This document shows, piece by piece, positions 29,392 to 37,835 of a DNA stretch of 64,000 nucleotides. Source of the stretch: Algibacter miyuki (GTDB taxonomy: Bacteria > Bacteroidota > Bacteroidia > Flavobacteriales > Flavobacteriaceae); the NCBI RefSeq assembly GCF_042427745.1, contig NZ_JBHMFA010000009.1; one strand, 5' to 3'. The notes below the pieces were generated by a model. That model did not search any database. It saw only the letters and a list, made by a program, of their open reading frames with translations, and was not told where the DNA came from. Position 1 is the stretch's first letter; each line of letters opens with the position of its first letter. The position numbers and the translations under genes were made by a program.

Positions 29392-30783
29392 ATGTTTAAT
29401 AAAAGTATACATTTCGATATATCCGAACGTAAAGTGCTCCTGCGTCTTTTCGATATTCTTTCTGTTTTATTAGTGCTACATGGTGTTAGTAACCTTTTTC
29501 ATTTCAACTATTTTATTATTGATAAAGAAAACTGGACATGGGTGTTTGTATTTGTTCTGTACCTTTCTGTCTTCGGAACCATTTTTGAACTTTACGATTT
29601 ACAGAAATCAAGTAAGATTGAAAAAACGTTTACAAACATTGTACTTACGGTATCTGTTACAGTATTGTTTTATTTTTTAACCCCATTTTTCACACCCGTT
29701 TTACCCGATAATCGGTTACAGATTTTATATTTTTATTGTTCGATTCTTGTAGCGTTATTTTTATGGCGTTGGATGTATATTACTTTTATTACCTCTCCGA
29801 GATTTTATAAAAAAGCCTTAATTGTTGGCGAGACGTCTAATATTGAATCTATAGTTTCAACTTTTAAGGATGCCGATCCTAATTATAAAATCGTAGGTTT
29901 TATTAATTGTGAAACAAAAACAGACGATGACGTCAAATTTAGAGGTATTCCTGAATATAGTCCCAGTGCTATTTATGACGTTGTTGAAAGAGAAAATATT
30001 TCAGAGATTATTATAGCAAGTTACGATTCATCAGCGATTACTCCTGGAATTTATCACGATCTAATTACTTTATTAGAAGCTGGTCTTCCTATTAGAGAAT
30101 ACACGCAAACCTATGAGGAAATGGTACAGCGAGTTCCTGTTCAGTTCGTGGGAAAAGACTTTTATAAGTATTTTCCATTTAGTAGAAACAATCAAAATAA
30201 GTTATATCTATTCTTCCGAAGAATGTTTGATATTTTACTTTCCATAGTAGGCGTTTTTTGTGGAACTTTATTGATACCGTTTATCTTTATTGGGAATCTA
30301 TGCGCAAACCGAGGTGCTTTATTTTATAGTCAAGAACGAATTGGAAAAAATGGAAAACCTTTTCAAATTTTAAAATTCCGTACCATGATCGAAAATGCTG
30401 AAGCAAACGGTGCGGTGTGGGCACAAAAAAATGATACTAGAATTACCTTTTTTGGTAAATTTTTAAGACATTCCAGGTTGGACGAACTGCCACAATTTAT
30501 AAATATTTTAAAAGGGGATATGAGTTTAATTGGCCCGAGACCAGAACGCCCACGTTTTGTAAAAGAGCTTTCTCAAGTATTACCATTTTATGAAACACGC
30601 CATATTGTAAAACCAGGACTCACCGGTTGGGCACAAGTAAAAACACGATACGGAAGCTCGGTAGACGATAGTTTGCTCAAGCTACAATACGATTTGTATT
30701 ACATTAAGCACCGTAGTTTTTTCTTAGATTTTAATATCATGGTAAAAACAGTGAGTACCATCATTTTCTTCAGAGGACAATAG
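29392..30783 (+). CDS. Polyprenyl-phosphate sugar phosphotransferase (WcaJ/WbaP type)
   Basis: A 463-residue initiating enzyme. Residues 1-130 hold four membrane segments, residues 135-255 a Rossmann-like CoA-binding domain (KALIVGETSNIES), and residues 270-463 the catalytic bacterial sugar transferase domain with a membrane segment, KFRTMIENAEANGAVWA, the LDELPQFINILKGDMSLIGPRPE block and PGLTGWAQV. It transfers hexose-1-phosphate to undecaprenyl phosphate at the inner membrane and starts each repeat unit. It is the last gene of the cluster, followed by a convergent gene. Confidence 0.95.
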   Translation: MFNKSIHFDISERKVLLRLFDILSVLLVLHGVSNLFHFNYFIIDKENWTWVFVFVLYLSVFGTIFELYDLQKSSKIEKTFTNIVLTVSVTVLFYFLTPFFTPVLPDNRLQILYFYCSILVALFLWRWMYITFITSPRFYKKALIVGETSNIESIVSTFKDADPNYKIVGFINCETKTDDDVKFRGIPEYSPSAIYDVVERENISEIIIASYDSSAITPGIYHDLITLLEAGLPIREYTQTYEEMVQRVPVQFVGKDFYKYFPFSRNNQNKLYLFFRRMFDILLSIVGVFCGTLLIPFIFIGNLCANRGALFYSQERIGKNGKPFQILKFRTMIENAEANGAVWAQKNDTRITFFGKFLRHSRLDELPQFINILKGDMSLIGPRPERPRFVKELSQVLPFYETRHIVKPGLTGWAQVKTRYGSSVDDSLLKLQYDLYYIKHRSFFLDFNIMVKTVSTIIFFRGQ

Positions 30784-30812
30784 TGTTTTAATGTTTTATA
30801 AGAAGAAATATC

Positions 30813-30838
30813 AGGCTGTAAACCAAACAGTTTTTAAT
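30813..30838 (+). terminator. Weak terminator candidate after the polysaccharide cluster
   Basis: AGGCTGT at 30813-30819 can pair with ACAGTTT at 30827-30833 (two G-U pairs), followed by a short T-run. It lies between convergent genes, directly after the priming transferase. The stem is short and weak. Confidence 0.3.
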
Positions 30839-32006
30839 TCCTATTAAAGTATTTTATTAAGAATATATAGCGAATAGCTAACGCGATTAATAACGGAATT
30901 AATCCAATGGCAAATACCTGAACGCCAATAACCCAATGCATAGTTAACAAGCAAAGGGCAATTACTAAAAACTTTAGGTATTTTGTAAACCAAAGCGCAG
31001 GTTCTTTTTTGAAAGTCTGACCAATAACGAAAATATTAAGCGCAAAAGCCCATAGTAAATTATAATTTTGATGTGTGCCTGTATGGTCTGTGGCAAACCA
31101 AAGCAATAAAATACCAATGCCAATAAGTCCCGTAAGGGCAAATAAAGTCGTGTCTAACCAGTTACTTCGTCTATTATTTTTATGATCTTTAAAGGTGATG
31201 AAAATAATAAATGCCCCAATGATGCCCAATATGCATAACGGACTTGTTACAAACGAGCTTGATATATAAGTGTCTTTTTGGTTGAATAACAAGTGGCTTT
31301 GAGAGACCAAAGGTTTGTCGCTATTACCAATGGTAGCAACTTCAAAAAAGCGGTAGATATTTTCGGGTAAAAACATGTGTTCTTCGGGTGTGGCTTGCCT
31401 ATCAATTACCGATCCTAAAGCAACATCTATTCCTAAACTGCCCCAAGAATTTTTGTTTAAATTATTATGTATTAAAGTCCTGAAACTAGCGTTTTCAAAA
31501 TCGGCTGGATTTTCAAAATGGATTGAATTGTTAAGGGCAATATTGGTAACGTCCTTTATTTTTGTGGCACAATTATCAAAAAAGAATTCATATAAATAAC
31601 CACGATTCTCCGGTTTGTAGTTGTTGACTAAATAGCCGTAAAGCGTTTGTTTTTCGGCTTGTGATAAATTTAAAACCTGTGCTTTTATACTTCTATTATA
31701 ATAAATATAGTATTGATAAAACTTATTGAATTCCGTTTTGCTGATGAGGTAATTTAGTTTTCCTTGGGCGAATTTTAAATAAAAATTAGGGGCATTAAAA
31801 TCGTATTCACCATAACCATAAACTACATCTAGTCCACGAGAAACATCTTTAATTCTAAAAGCGCTATGTCCAAAAGCATCGTTTAATGAGTTTCCAGGAG
31901 CTACTGTTAACACACTAATTTCAGCATTATTAGATAGTATGTTTTCTTGAGCAAGTAAACATCCAAAGGAAAACAAAAGAATAAAAAGTAAGTTTATTTT
32001 TTTCAT
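30834..32006 (-). CDS. DUF4105 (Lnb N-terminal-like) membrane protein
   Basis: A 390-residue protein with an N-terminal signal peptide (cleavage likely after GCLLAQ). Residues 25-170 match the DUF4105 domain: VLTVAPGNSLNDAFGHSAFRI near 33, then FDNCATKIKD near 152, holding the His and Cys that make up the thiol-protease-like site of this group. Residues 255-385 contain about five membrane segments. Members in Bacteroidota are integral-membrane proteins of unknown substrate. The next upstream gene, a PorV/PorQ-like protein on the same strand, is 13 bases away, so the two probably form an operon. Confidence 0.8.
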   Translation of the reverse strand: MKKINLLFILLFSFGCLLAQENILSNNAEISVLTVAPGNSLNDAFGHSAFRIKDVSRGLDVVYGYGEYDFNAPNFYLKFAQGKLNYLISKTEFNKFYQYYIYYNRSIKAQVLNLSQAEKQTLYGYLVNNYKPENRGYLYEFFFDNCATKIKDVTNIALNNSIHFENPADFENASFRTLIHNNLNKNSWGSLGIDVALGSVIDRQATPEEHMFLPENIYRFFEVATIGNSDKPLVSQSHLLFNQKDTYISSSFVTSPLCILGIIGAFIIFITFKDHKNNRRSNWLDTTLFALTGLIGIGILLLWFATDHTGTHQNYNLLWAFALNIFVIGQTFKKEPALWFTKYLKFLVIALCLLTMHWVIGVQVFAIGLIPLLIALAIRYIFLIKYFNRN

Positions 32007-32019
32007 GAATCTCGAAATA

Positions 32020-33117
32020 TTATCTGAAGATACTTAAATCTATCTTTAAAGAAAAAACGTTAGAATATAAGGCAACACTTTGGTCGCCAATATCGGTAAA
32101 TGCATAATCGACCTGAATGCCATTGTAATTGAAACCCACACCAAAACTAGGTTGAAAACTTAATTGTTCGGTGTTATCAATTTGTAATTCATTCTGGAAG
32201 TTACCCATTCCGGCACGTAAATACACCATGTCTATATAACCAAATTCGAAACCTAAAGCCGGATTTATACTCGCTACCGAAGTTGAAATAATATCATTGT
32301 TTTCGTTAAAACGGACATTTAAGTTTACGGCAGTAAGTAGGGTGTAATCGTAATTAAAATCGACGAGTTTAGAAACTCCTATTTGTAACTTCGGAATTGT
32401 AATTTCAGTGGTTTCTGGCAGTTCTTGATTTTGACCTTCGACAGCATTTTTTATACTTTCAAAAGCTTCTTCATCAATAGCCCAAGCATTAAAAGTGGTT
32501 GTGATATCGCGAGCCATAACTCCAAATTTCCATCGATTATCCGTTTCAAACTGTACGCCTAAATCGAATCCAAATCCCCAGGATGAAGCGAAATCTCCAA
32601 TAACTCGTCGGATAACTTTAGCATTAATACCATAATTTAAGCCCTGCACTGGCAGTGCACGTGCATAAGAAAATGTAAGGCCATAATCGGCCGTCGAGAA
32701 TAAACTTATCCGGTCGTAATTTATGTTGCCTTGTGCATCAATAAGTTGTGTTGTGTTTAAAATATCATCTACTGCAAAACGTATTAACGAGACTCCAAAA
32801 GCACTTCTATCATCTAAAGGTTTAGCAAAAGCCACATAATCGTAATTAGCAATACTTGCAAAATAACTTGAATGCATTAAGGCCAGCTGGCTATCTTCCA
32901 ACTTTAAAAGTCCAGCCGGATTCCAGTACCCCGAATTCACATCAGCACTGTGAGACGTTACGGCATTACTCATTCCTAAAGCAGCAGCATCTACACCAAT
33001 ATTCATAAACTCATTAGAATATTTTCTAACCGTTTGGCTGAATACCGAAATAGATAGTACACAAAATAGTGTGGCAAGGTTAAGTTTCAATCGAAATTTT
33101 TTTACAAAGATGCACAT
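32020..33117 (-). CDS. PorV/PorQ family outer-membrane beta-barrel protein
   Basis: A 365-residue secreted protein with a signal peptide ending near SVFSQ (residue 28). The block MNIGVDAAALGMSNAVTSHSADVNSGYWNPAGL near 38-70 is the typical start of the PorV/PorQ (UPF0164) barrel family, and the rest alternates hydrophobic and polar strands up to a C-terminal aromatic-ending strand. PorV and PorQ are type IX secretion components at the outer membrane, but other family members have unknown roles, and no other T9SS gene is adjacent. Confidence 0.8.
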   Translation of the reverse strand: MCIFVKKFRLKLNLATLFCVLSISVFSQTVRKYSNEFMNIGVDAAALGMSNAVTSHSADVNSGYWNPAGLLKLEDSQLALMHSSYFASIANYDYVAFAKPLDDRSAFGVSLIRFAVDDILNTTQLIDAQGNINYDRISLFSTADYGLTFSYARALPVQGLNYGINAKVIRRVIGDFASSWGFGFDLGVQFETDNRWKFGVMARDITTTFNAWAIDEEAFESIKNAVEGQNQELPETTEITIPKLQIGVSKLVDFNYDYTLLTAVNLNVRFNENNDIISTSVASINPALGFEFGYIDMVYLRAGMGNFQNELQIDNTEQLSFQPSFGVGFNYNGIQVDYAFTDIGDQSVALYSNVFSLKIDLSIFR

Positions 33118-33214
33118 AATACCTATTTAATCATAGAAATTCAATTTGAAACTTCAACTATACAAGTCCTAAAACCGTAATATTTAAGTAATAAACTTGA
33201 ATTTGTAGTAGATA

Positions 33215-33247
33215 TTGTTTTAGACGAAATTTGTTTGCTATTTTTAC
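33215..33247 (+). promoter_or_regulatory. Promoter candidate before pssA
   Basis: TTG at 33215-33217 lies 21 bases before TATTTTTAC at 33239-33247, near the Bacteroidota -33/-7 arrangement but without the final G of the -7 box. It lies in the divergent gap between the PorV/PorQ-like gene and pssA. Confidence 0.3.
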
Positions 33248-33265
33248 AACCTTAAACTGATAAGA

Positions 33266-34018
33266 ATGAAAAAACATATACCTAATGCTATTACGCTTTT
33301 AAATTTATTTAGTGGCTGTATAGCAACCATTTTAGCTGTAAATGATAATTTTGTAGGAGCTGCTTTATTTGTGTTCTTGGGTATCTTTTTTGATTTTTTC
33401 GATGGGTTTGCAGCTCGCAAATTAAATGTGTCTAGTCCATTAGGGTTGCAATTAGATTCTCTAGCCGATATGGTTACTAGCGGTTTGGTGCCTGGTATCG
33501 TGATGTGTAAATTACTGGTATTGGCTACTGATGATGCGACACAATTTGCAGATACTTCGCATTGGCAAGAAACATCGTCTATGTTTTCTAATGCTATTTT
33601 TGGTTTGCCATTAATAGGGCTTTTAATCACTTTAGGATCGGCGTACAGGTTAGCGAAATTCAATATAGACGAAGAGCAACAAACTTTCTTTAAAGGCTTG
33701 CCAACACCTGCAAATGCTTTATTAATATTGTCGTTACCTTTAATTATGGAATTTCAGAATAGTGATCTCATAAATGCTATAATTTTGAATCCTTGGTTTT
33801 TAATAGTACTAACATTAGTAAGTTGTTACATTCTAAATGCCAACATAAAACTATTTGCTTTAAAATTTAAAAATTATAGTTTTGCCGATAACGTGATACG
33901 TTATGTTTTTATCATGTTATGCATTGTGCTTTTAATTGTTTTACAATTCGCTGCCATACCATTGGTTATACTACTTTACATTGGTATGTCTGTTTTAGAT
34001 AATATGGTTTCCAAATAA
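33266..34018 (+). CDS. pssA: CDP-diacylglycerol-serine O-phosphatidyltransferase
   Basis: A 250-residue membrane enzyme making phosphatidylserine, the precursor of phosphatidylethanolamine. The CDP-alcohol phosphotransferase signature is complete: D46-G47, A50-R51, G60, D64 and D68 fit D-G-x2-A-R-x8-G-x3-D-x3-D exactly, so the metal and CDP sites are intact. Six or so membrane segments follow the usual PssA type II plan. It stands divergent from the PorV/PorQ-like gene and is followed 15 bases later by a DUF808 gene. Confidence 0.95.
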   Translation: MKKHIPNAITLLNLFSGCIATILAVNDNFVGAALFVFLGIFFDFFDGFAARKLNVSSPLGLQLDSLADMVTSGLVPGIVMCKLLVLATDDATQFADTSHWQETSSMFSNAIFGLPLIGLLITLGSAYRLAKFNIDEEQQTFFKGLPTPANALLILSLPLIMEFQNSDLINAIILNPWFLIVLTLVSCYILNANIKLFALKFKNYSFADNVIRYVFIMLCIVLLIVLQFAAIPLVILLYIGMSVLDNMVSK

Positions 34019-34033
34019 AATAAATTACATATC

Positions 34034-34918
34034 ATGGCTTCAGGATTTTTTGCATTATTAGATGATATTGCTGCACTTATGGACGATGTGGTGGTAATGA
34101 GTAAGATTACAACCAAAAAGACGGCAGGTATTTTAGGAGATGATTTAGCGGTTAATGCTGAAAAAGCTACGGGCTTTGTGTCGTCTCGAGAATTACCAGT
34201 TTTATGGGCCATAACTAAAGGTTCGTTTTTAAATAAACTCATTATTTTGCCCGTTGCGTTTTTATTAAGTTCTGTTTTACCTTGGGCAGTGACTTTAATT
34301 TTAATCTTAGGAGGTGTTTATTTGGCATACGAGGGTGTTGAAAAAATAGTAGAATATTTTTTACCACATAAAGTCGAAATTGAAGAGGTTAAAGCGTCAA
34401 AGCTTTCCGAGAAAGATGTTTTGTTACTAGAAAAGTCGAAGATTAAATCGGCTATTTTTACAGATTTTATTCTATCTATTGAAATTGTAATTATCGCCTT
34501 AGGAACGGTGCTTGGAAAGCCTATTTTATTTCAAGTGCTCGTTGTTTCTATTGTGGCTATTATTGCAACTATTGGTGTTTACGGTATCGTGGCGCTAATT
34601 GTAAGAATGGATGATATAGGATATAGTTTAATAAAAAAGAGTGAAAACGGTAAAGGATTTTTGGCGCGTATAGGTAATGTTTTGGTTAAGGCACTTCCTA
34701 TTATTATCAAAAGTTTATCTGTTATTGGTACTATTGCGCTTATTTTGGTTGCAGGGGGAATATTTACGCACAATATTGAAGTTTTACATCATTTTTCAGA
34801 AACATTAGAATCCATTCCTGCATTTGTGAAAGATGCTATTGCAGGAATACTCGTGGGGTTAATCGCCGTTTTAATGGTAAAATTATTTGGTTTTATTTTT
34901 AAGTCTTTAAAAAAGTAA
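34034..34918 (+). CDS. DUF808 family membrane protein (YedI-like)
   Basis: A 294-residue protein starting MASGFFALLDDIAALMDDVV, the diagnostic N-terminus of the DUF808 family, then AGILGDDLAVNAEKATGF near 36 and RELPVLWAITKGS near 55. It has about six hydrophobic segments with a charged loop near 115-140 (KVEIEEVKASKLSEKD). The function is not established for the family. It follows pssA by 15 bases, so co-transcription is possible. Confidence 0.9.
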   Translation: MASGFFALLDDIAALMDDVVVMSKITTKKTAGILGDDLAVNAEKATGFVSSRELPVLWAITKGSFLNKLIILPVAFLLSSVLPWAVTLILILGGVYLAYEGVEKIVEYFLPHKVEIEEVKASKLSEKDVLLLEKSKIKSAIFTDFILSIEIVIIALGTVLGKPILFQVLVVSIVAIIATIGVYGIVALIVRMDDIGYSLIKKSENGKGFLARIGNVLVKALPIIIKSLSVIGTIALILVAGGIFTHNIEVLHHFSETLESIPAFVKDAIAGILVGLIAVLMVKLFGFIFKSLKK

Positions 34919-34941
34919 AATTATAAAATTGCATTTTTCAC

Positions 34942-35109
34942 TTATTCGGAAGGTTTCTTTTTAGGACTTCGTTTGGCTTTTTTTAAGCTTTCGTTCAGCA
35001 TCCATTCCAACTGCCCGTTGGTGCTACGGAATTCGTCCGCAGCCCATTTTTCAATAGCCTTTAGCATATCTTCATTAATACGTAATGCAAATGCTTTTTT
35101 TTTAGCCAT
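34942..35109 (-). CDS. Arc-type ribbon-helix-helix DNA-binding protein
   Basis: A 55-residue protein that starts MAKKKAFALRINEDML at 35109; a longer frame reaches 35154 but has no similarity before this Met. KAFALRI is the DNA-contacting beta strand and the two following helices (MLKAIEKWAADEF and TNGQLEWMLNESLKKA) complete an Arc/MetJ fold; the tail is Lys/Pro-rich. It is the third gene of the SPFH cassette and overlaps its upstream neighbour by eight bases. It may repress the cassette through the inverted repeat at 36492-36512. Confidence 0.8.
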   Translation of the reverse strand: MAKKKAFALRINEDMLKAIEKWAADEFRSTNGQLEWMLNESLKKAKRSPKKKPSE

Positions 35110-35605
35110 ATTGTTTTGTGTTAAAATATCTTGCAATAACCGCATTGGCATCATTTTTCTTCAAGGTGCCTATGAGTAATCTTTTATTGTTTTTAAGTGT
35201 AATCTGTATTCCTAAATCGCCACTTACATTTACGGCAGTACCGTTACTTTTTTTCCAAAATACGCCGCCTTTTAAACCCCAGCCACCATATTCTGAAAGG
35301 GCATCGTAGGTTCTAGTTTCTACATGCTTTATGTCGTGCCAATTTATGGTTTTCATTTTAAAATGAAAAGGAAAAAACTGATAGTGTATGCCAACCTCGT
35401 CAATTCTTGTTTTAAGTTTGAATAAAAATATTAGAGCACTACTTGCTACAATTATGGCAAGTGTAATTAAGTATTCTGATAAATTTGTTGAACCTTGCTC
35501 TATAAATTTATTGGTTGTAATTATAATACCAATTATAGCAGGCATGGTTATTAAAACAATGATGTAGAGTTGTGTAAAACGTTGTTCTTCTTTGAATACT
35601 CGCAT
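35102..35605 (-). CDS. Membrane protein with PH-like domain in SPFH cassette
   Basis: A 167-residue protein with two adjacent membrane segments (residues 13-32 and 43-62), then a soluble domain with INWHDIKHVETRTYDALSEYGGWGL and IQITLKNNKRLLIGT, a pattern that resembles bacterial PH-like domains. No enzyme motif is seen. It lies four bases after the SPFH gene and just before the ribbon-helix-helix gene, so it probably works with the SPFH protein at the membrane. Function unknown. Confidence 0.7.
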   Translation of the reverse strand: MRVFKEEQRFTQLYIIVLITMPAIIGIIITTNKFIEQGSTNLSEYLITLAIIVASSALIFLFKLKTRIDEVGIHYQFFPFHFKMKTINWHDIKHVETRTYDALSEYGGWGLKGGVFWKKSNGTAVNVSGDLGIQITLKNNKRLLIGTLKKNDANAVIARYFNTKQYG

Positions 35606-35609
35606 GTTT

Positions 35610-36470
35610 TTATTGGTTTAAAGTCCCTGTGTTAAGCACAGGCGAAGCATCTTTATCGCCACAAAGTATCACCATAAGGTTACTTACCATAGCCGCTTTT
35701 CTATCTTCATCTAAGTCAACAATTTGCTTTTTACCTAATTCTTCAAGAGCCATTTCTACCATGCTCACGGCTCCTTCAACAATTTTATGTCTTGCCGCAA
35801 CAATAGCTGTAGCTTGTTGGCGTTTTAGCATCGCGTTTGCAATTTCTTGGGCGTAGGCTAGGTAACCAATTCGGGCTTCCAGAACTTCGATGCCAGCAAT
35901 AGATAAACGCTCTTCTATTTCTTTTTCTAAAGCCTCGCTAACTTCGTTAACACTAGAGCGTAGGGTGATGTCTTCGGTTAAACCTTCATCAGCAAAATTA
36001 TCATAAGGATACATACTGGCTAGTTTTCTAACGGCAGCATCGGTTTGTACGCGAACAAAGTTTTCAAAATCATCAACCTCAAAAGCCGCTTTGTAGGTTT
36101 CTTTTACTCGCCAAACTAATATGGTGCTTATCATTATGGGGTTTCCTAGTTTATCGTTCACCTTTAAACGTTCGCTATCAAAGTTTCGAGCACGTAAGGA
36201 TATCTTTTTCTTAGTGTAAAAGGGGAGAACCCAAAACAAACCATTCTTTTTCACTGTGCCCACATATTTTCCGAAAAGTAAAAGGATGCGTGAATTGTTG
36301 GGTTGCACCATAATAAACCCGGGAATTAAGAAAAACACTACCATTAATAGAGTAAGAAACGAAGGTTCTTTATTAGAAATAGCTAAAAAAATACTTCCTA
36401 TAAGAATAAGTAATGTAAGTAGTAACATAAAATATCCGTTGGCCGGAACAATGATTTTTTCTTCTTTCAT
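35610..36470 (-). CDS. SPFH/Band 7 domain protein (stomatin-like)
   Basis: A 286-residue protein with two N-terminal membrane segments (residues 12-53), then a typical Band 7 domain: NNSRILLLFGKYVGTVKKNGLFWVLPF near 60, RARNFDSERLKVNDKLGNPI near 93, and the helical region VEVLEARIGYLAYAQEIANAMLKRQQA near 195-220. SPFH proteins form ring-like membrane microdomain scaffolds. It is the first gene of a three-gene unit with the PH-like protein and the ribbon-helix-helix protein. Whether it protects against membrane stress or regulates proteases here is unknown. Confidence 0.9.
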   Translation of the reverse strand: MKEEKIIVPANGYFMLLLTLLILIGSIFLAISNKEPSFLTLLMVVFFLIPGFIMVQPNNSRILLLFGKYVGTVKKNGLFWVLPFYTKKKISLRARNFDSERLKVNDKLGNPIMISTILVWRVKETYKAAFEVDDFENFVRVQTDAAVRKLASMYPYDNFADEGLTEDITLRSSVNEVSEALEKEIEERLSIAGIEVLEARIGYLAYAQEIANAMLKRQQATAIVAARHKIVEGAVSMVEMALEELGKKQIVDLDEDRKAAMVSNLMVILCGDKDASPVLNTGTLNQ

Positions 36471-36491
36471 AATAAATTTAGTTAGATTAAA

Positions 36492-36512
36492 ATGATATTA
36501 TTTTGATATCAT
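36492..36512. promoter_or_regulatory. Inverted repeat, operator candidate of the SPFH cassette
   Basis: ATGATAT at 36492-36498 and ATATCAT at 36506-36512 are perfect inverted arms around a 7-base spacer, 22 bases upstream of the SPFH start. Arc-type proteins bind paired short AT-rich sites of this sort, and the cassette encodes such a protein. Confidence 0.45.
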
Positions 36513-36603
36513 AAAGATATAAAATGTTTTTTGATTTTTTCAAAATATTTTCACTCTTGTTTTCAGTCGTGCTTGTCATATAAGGTGTTTAATAATTACA
36601 CAT

Positions 36604-36636
36604 GAAAAAAGCCTCTACAATTTCTTGCAGAGGCTT
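36604..36636 (-). terminator. Intrinsic terminator after lptB
   Basis: AAGCCTCT at 36609-36616 pairs perfectly with AGAGGCTT at 36629-36636, and the inner CAA/TTG extends the stem after one mismatch. Reading the minus strand the stem is followed by six T, 31 bases past the lptB stop. Confidence 0.85.
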
Positions 36637-36666
36637 GGGTTTTATGATTATGTTGAGACTAAAAAA

Positions 36667-37407
36667 TTACTCTCTAATTTTCTTTCTACGTAATTCGAAA
36701 TTCTGACCTAAATACACCTTACGAACCATTTCGTCATTAGCGAGTTCTTCCGGTTCTCCAGCTTTTAGAATGCTACCTTCAAACATTAAATAGGTTCTAT
36801 CGGTAATGGCAAGGGTTTCTTGTACGTTGTGGTCGGTGATTAATATCCCGATATTCTTTTTGGTAAGTTGTGCTACAATACGCTGTATATCTTCAACAGC
36901 CACGGGATCTACCCCAGCAAAAGGCTCATCGAGTAAAATAAAACTAGGATCGGTAGCTAAGGCTCGTGCAATTTCAGTTCTACGACGCTCTCCACCAGAT
37001 AATAAATCGCCACGACTTTTTCTAATATGGCCTAAACCAAACTCTTCAATAAGCGATTCCATTTTGTGAAGTTGCTCTTTTTTACTCAGTTTAGTAAGTT
37101 GTAATACACTTAAAATATTATCTTCAATACTTAATTTTCTAAATACGGAAGCTTCTTGTGCTAAATACCCAATACCATTTTGTGCACGTTTGTACATGGG
37201 GTAATTGGTGATTTCTTTATTATCAAGAAAAATATGTCCACCATTAGGTTTAATAAGTCCAACAATCATGTAAAACGATGTGGTTTTTCCGGCACCGTTA
37301 GGGCCTAAAAGTCCAACAATTTCACCTTGATGTACCTCAAGAGAAATATCTTTTACAACTTTTCGTCCGCTGTAGGACTTCATTAAATTTTGGGCTTTTA
37401 AAATCAT
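36667..37407 (-). CDS. lptB: LPS export ABC transporter ATP-binding protein
   Basis: A 246-residue ATPase with Walker A GPNGAGKT at 35-42, signature LSGGE at 136-140, Walker B ending LLDEPFAGVDP near 160 and the His switch ITDHN near 195. The order and the YLAQEASVFRKLS Q-loop block are characteristic of LptB, which drives lipopolysaccharide extraction from the inner membrane with LptF/LptG. It is the last gene of the kdsD-tatC-CMD-lptB unit and is followed by a strong terminator. Confidence 0.95.
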   Translation of the reverse strand: MILKAQNLMKSYSGRKVVKDISLEVHQGEIVGLLGPNGAGKTTSFYMIVGLIKPNGGHIFLDNKEITNYPMYKRAQNGIGYLAQEASVFRKLSIEDNILSVLQLTKLSKKEQLHKMESLIEEFGLGHIRKSRGDLLSGGERRRTEIARALATDPSFILLDEPFAGVDPVAVEDIQRIVAQLTKKNIGILITDHNVQETLAITDRTYLMFEGSILKAGEPEELANDEMVRKVYLGQNFELRRKKIRE

Positions 37408-37478
37408 ATCTTTATAATGAACGTTAAAAATAGTGAAATCATATTCACTTTTATAACCGAAGTTGTTTTTTTATGTTT

Positions 37479-37835
37479 CTATTTGGTTTTGCTATCTTCC
37501 TCTAAAGCATCCCAAAATTCGTAAGCGCGTCTTAAATGTGGAATTACAATAGTGCCGCCAACTAAGGTTGCAATACCTAAAGCTTCTACTACTTCTTCCT
37601 TTTTTAATCCTATTTTGTAGCTGGTTTCTAGATGGTATTTTACACAATCGTCGCAGCGTAAAACAGTGGAAGCTACCAAGCCGAGCAATTCTTTAGTTTT
37701 AACATCGAGTGCGCCTTCCGCGAAAGCGTTAGTATCTAAATTAAAAATACGCTTTATAATTTTATTGTTGTCGCCTAAAATTTTATCGTTCATTTTAGAA
37801 CGGTAATCGTTGAATTCTTTAACTGACTCTGACAT
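37479..37835 (-). CDS. Carboxymuconolactone decarboxylase / AhpD-like protein
   Basis: A 118-residue all-helical protein. CDDCVKYHLE near residue 70 is the Cys-x2-Cys-x3-His redox motif of AhpD-like members, so a peroxide-related thiol role is more likely than decarboxylation. KELLGLVASTVLRC before it and EVVEALGIATLVGG after it match the family. The start overlaps the tatC end by 17 bases. Inside it, 37716-37728 carries one copy of the 13-base motif described separately. Confidence 0.85.
   Translation of the reverse strand: MSESVKEFNDYRSKMNDKILGDNNKIIKRIFNLDTNAFAEGALDVKTKELLGLVASTVLRCDDCVKYHLETSYKIGLKKEEVVEALGIATLVGGTIVIPHLRRAYEFWDALEEDSKTK
37716..37728 (-). repeat. 13-base motif CGCTTTCGCGGAA, copy 1
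   Basis: The plus strand reads TTCCGCGAAAGCG; on the coding strand of the AhpD-like gene it encodes part of AFAE. The same 13 bases occur at 40935-40947 and 42195-42207. Confidence 0.6.

Noticed and set aside
29279..29473. 64-residue frame between GT4 gene and priming transferase
   Set aside because: Overlaps both neighbours in another frame, has no recognisable domain; the priming transferase start is well placed at 29392.
33244..33663. 139-residue antisense frame over pssA
   Set aside because: pssA has an intact catalytic signature on the other strand; the antisense frame is Ser/Lys-rich without a domain.
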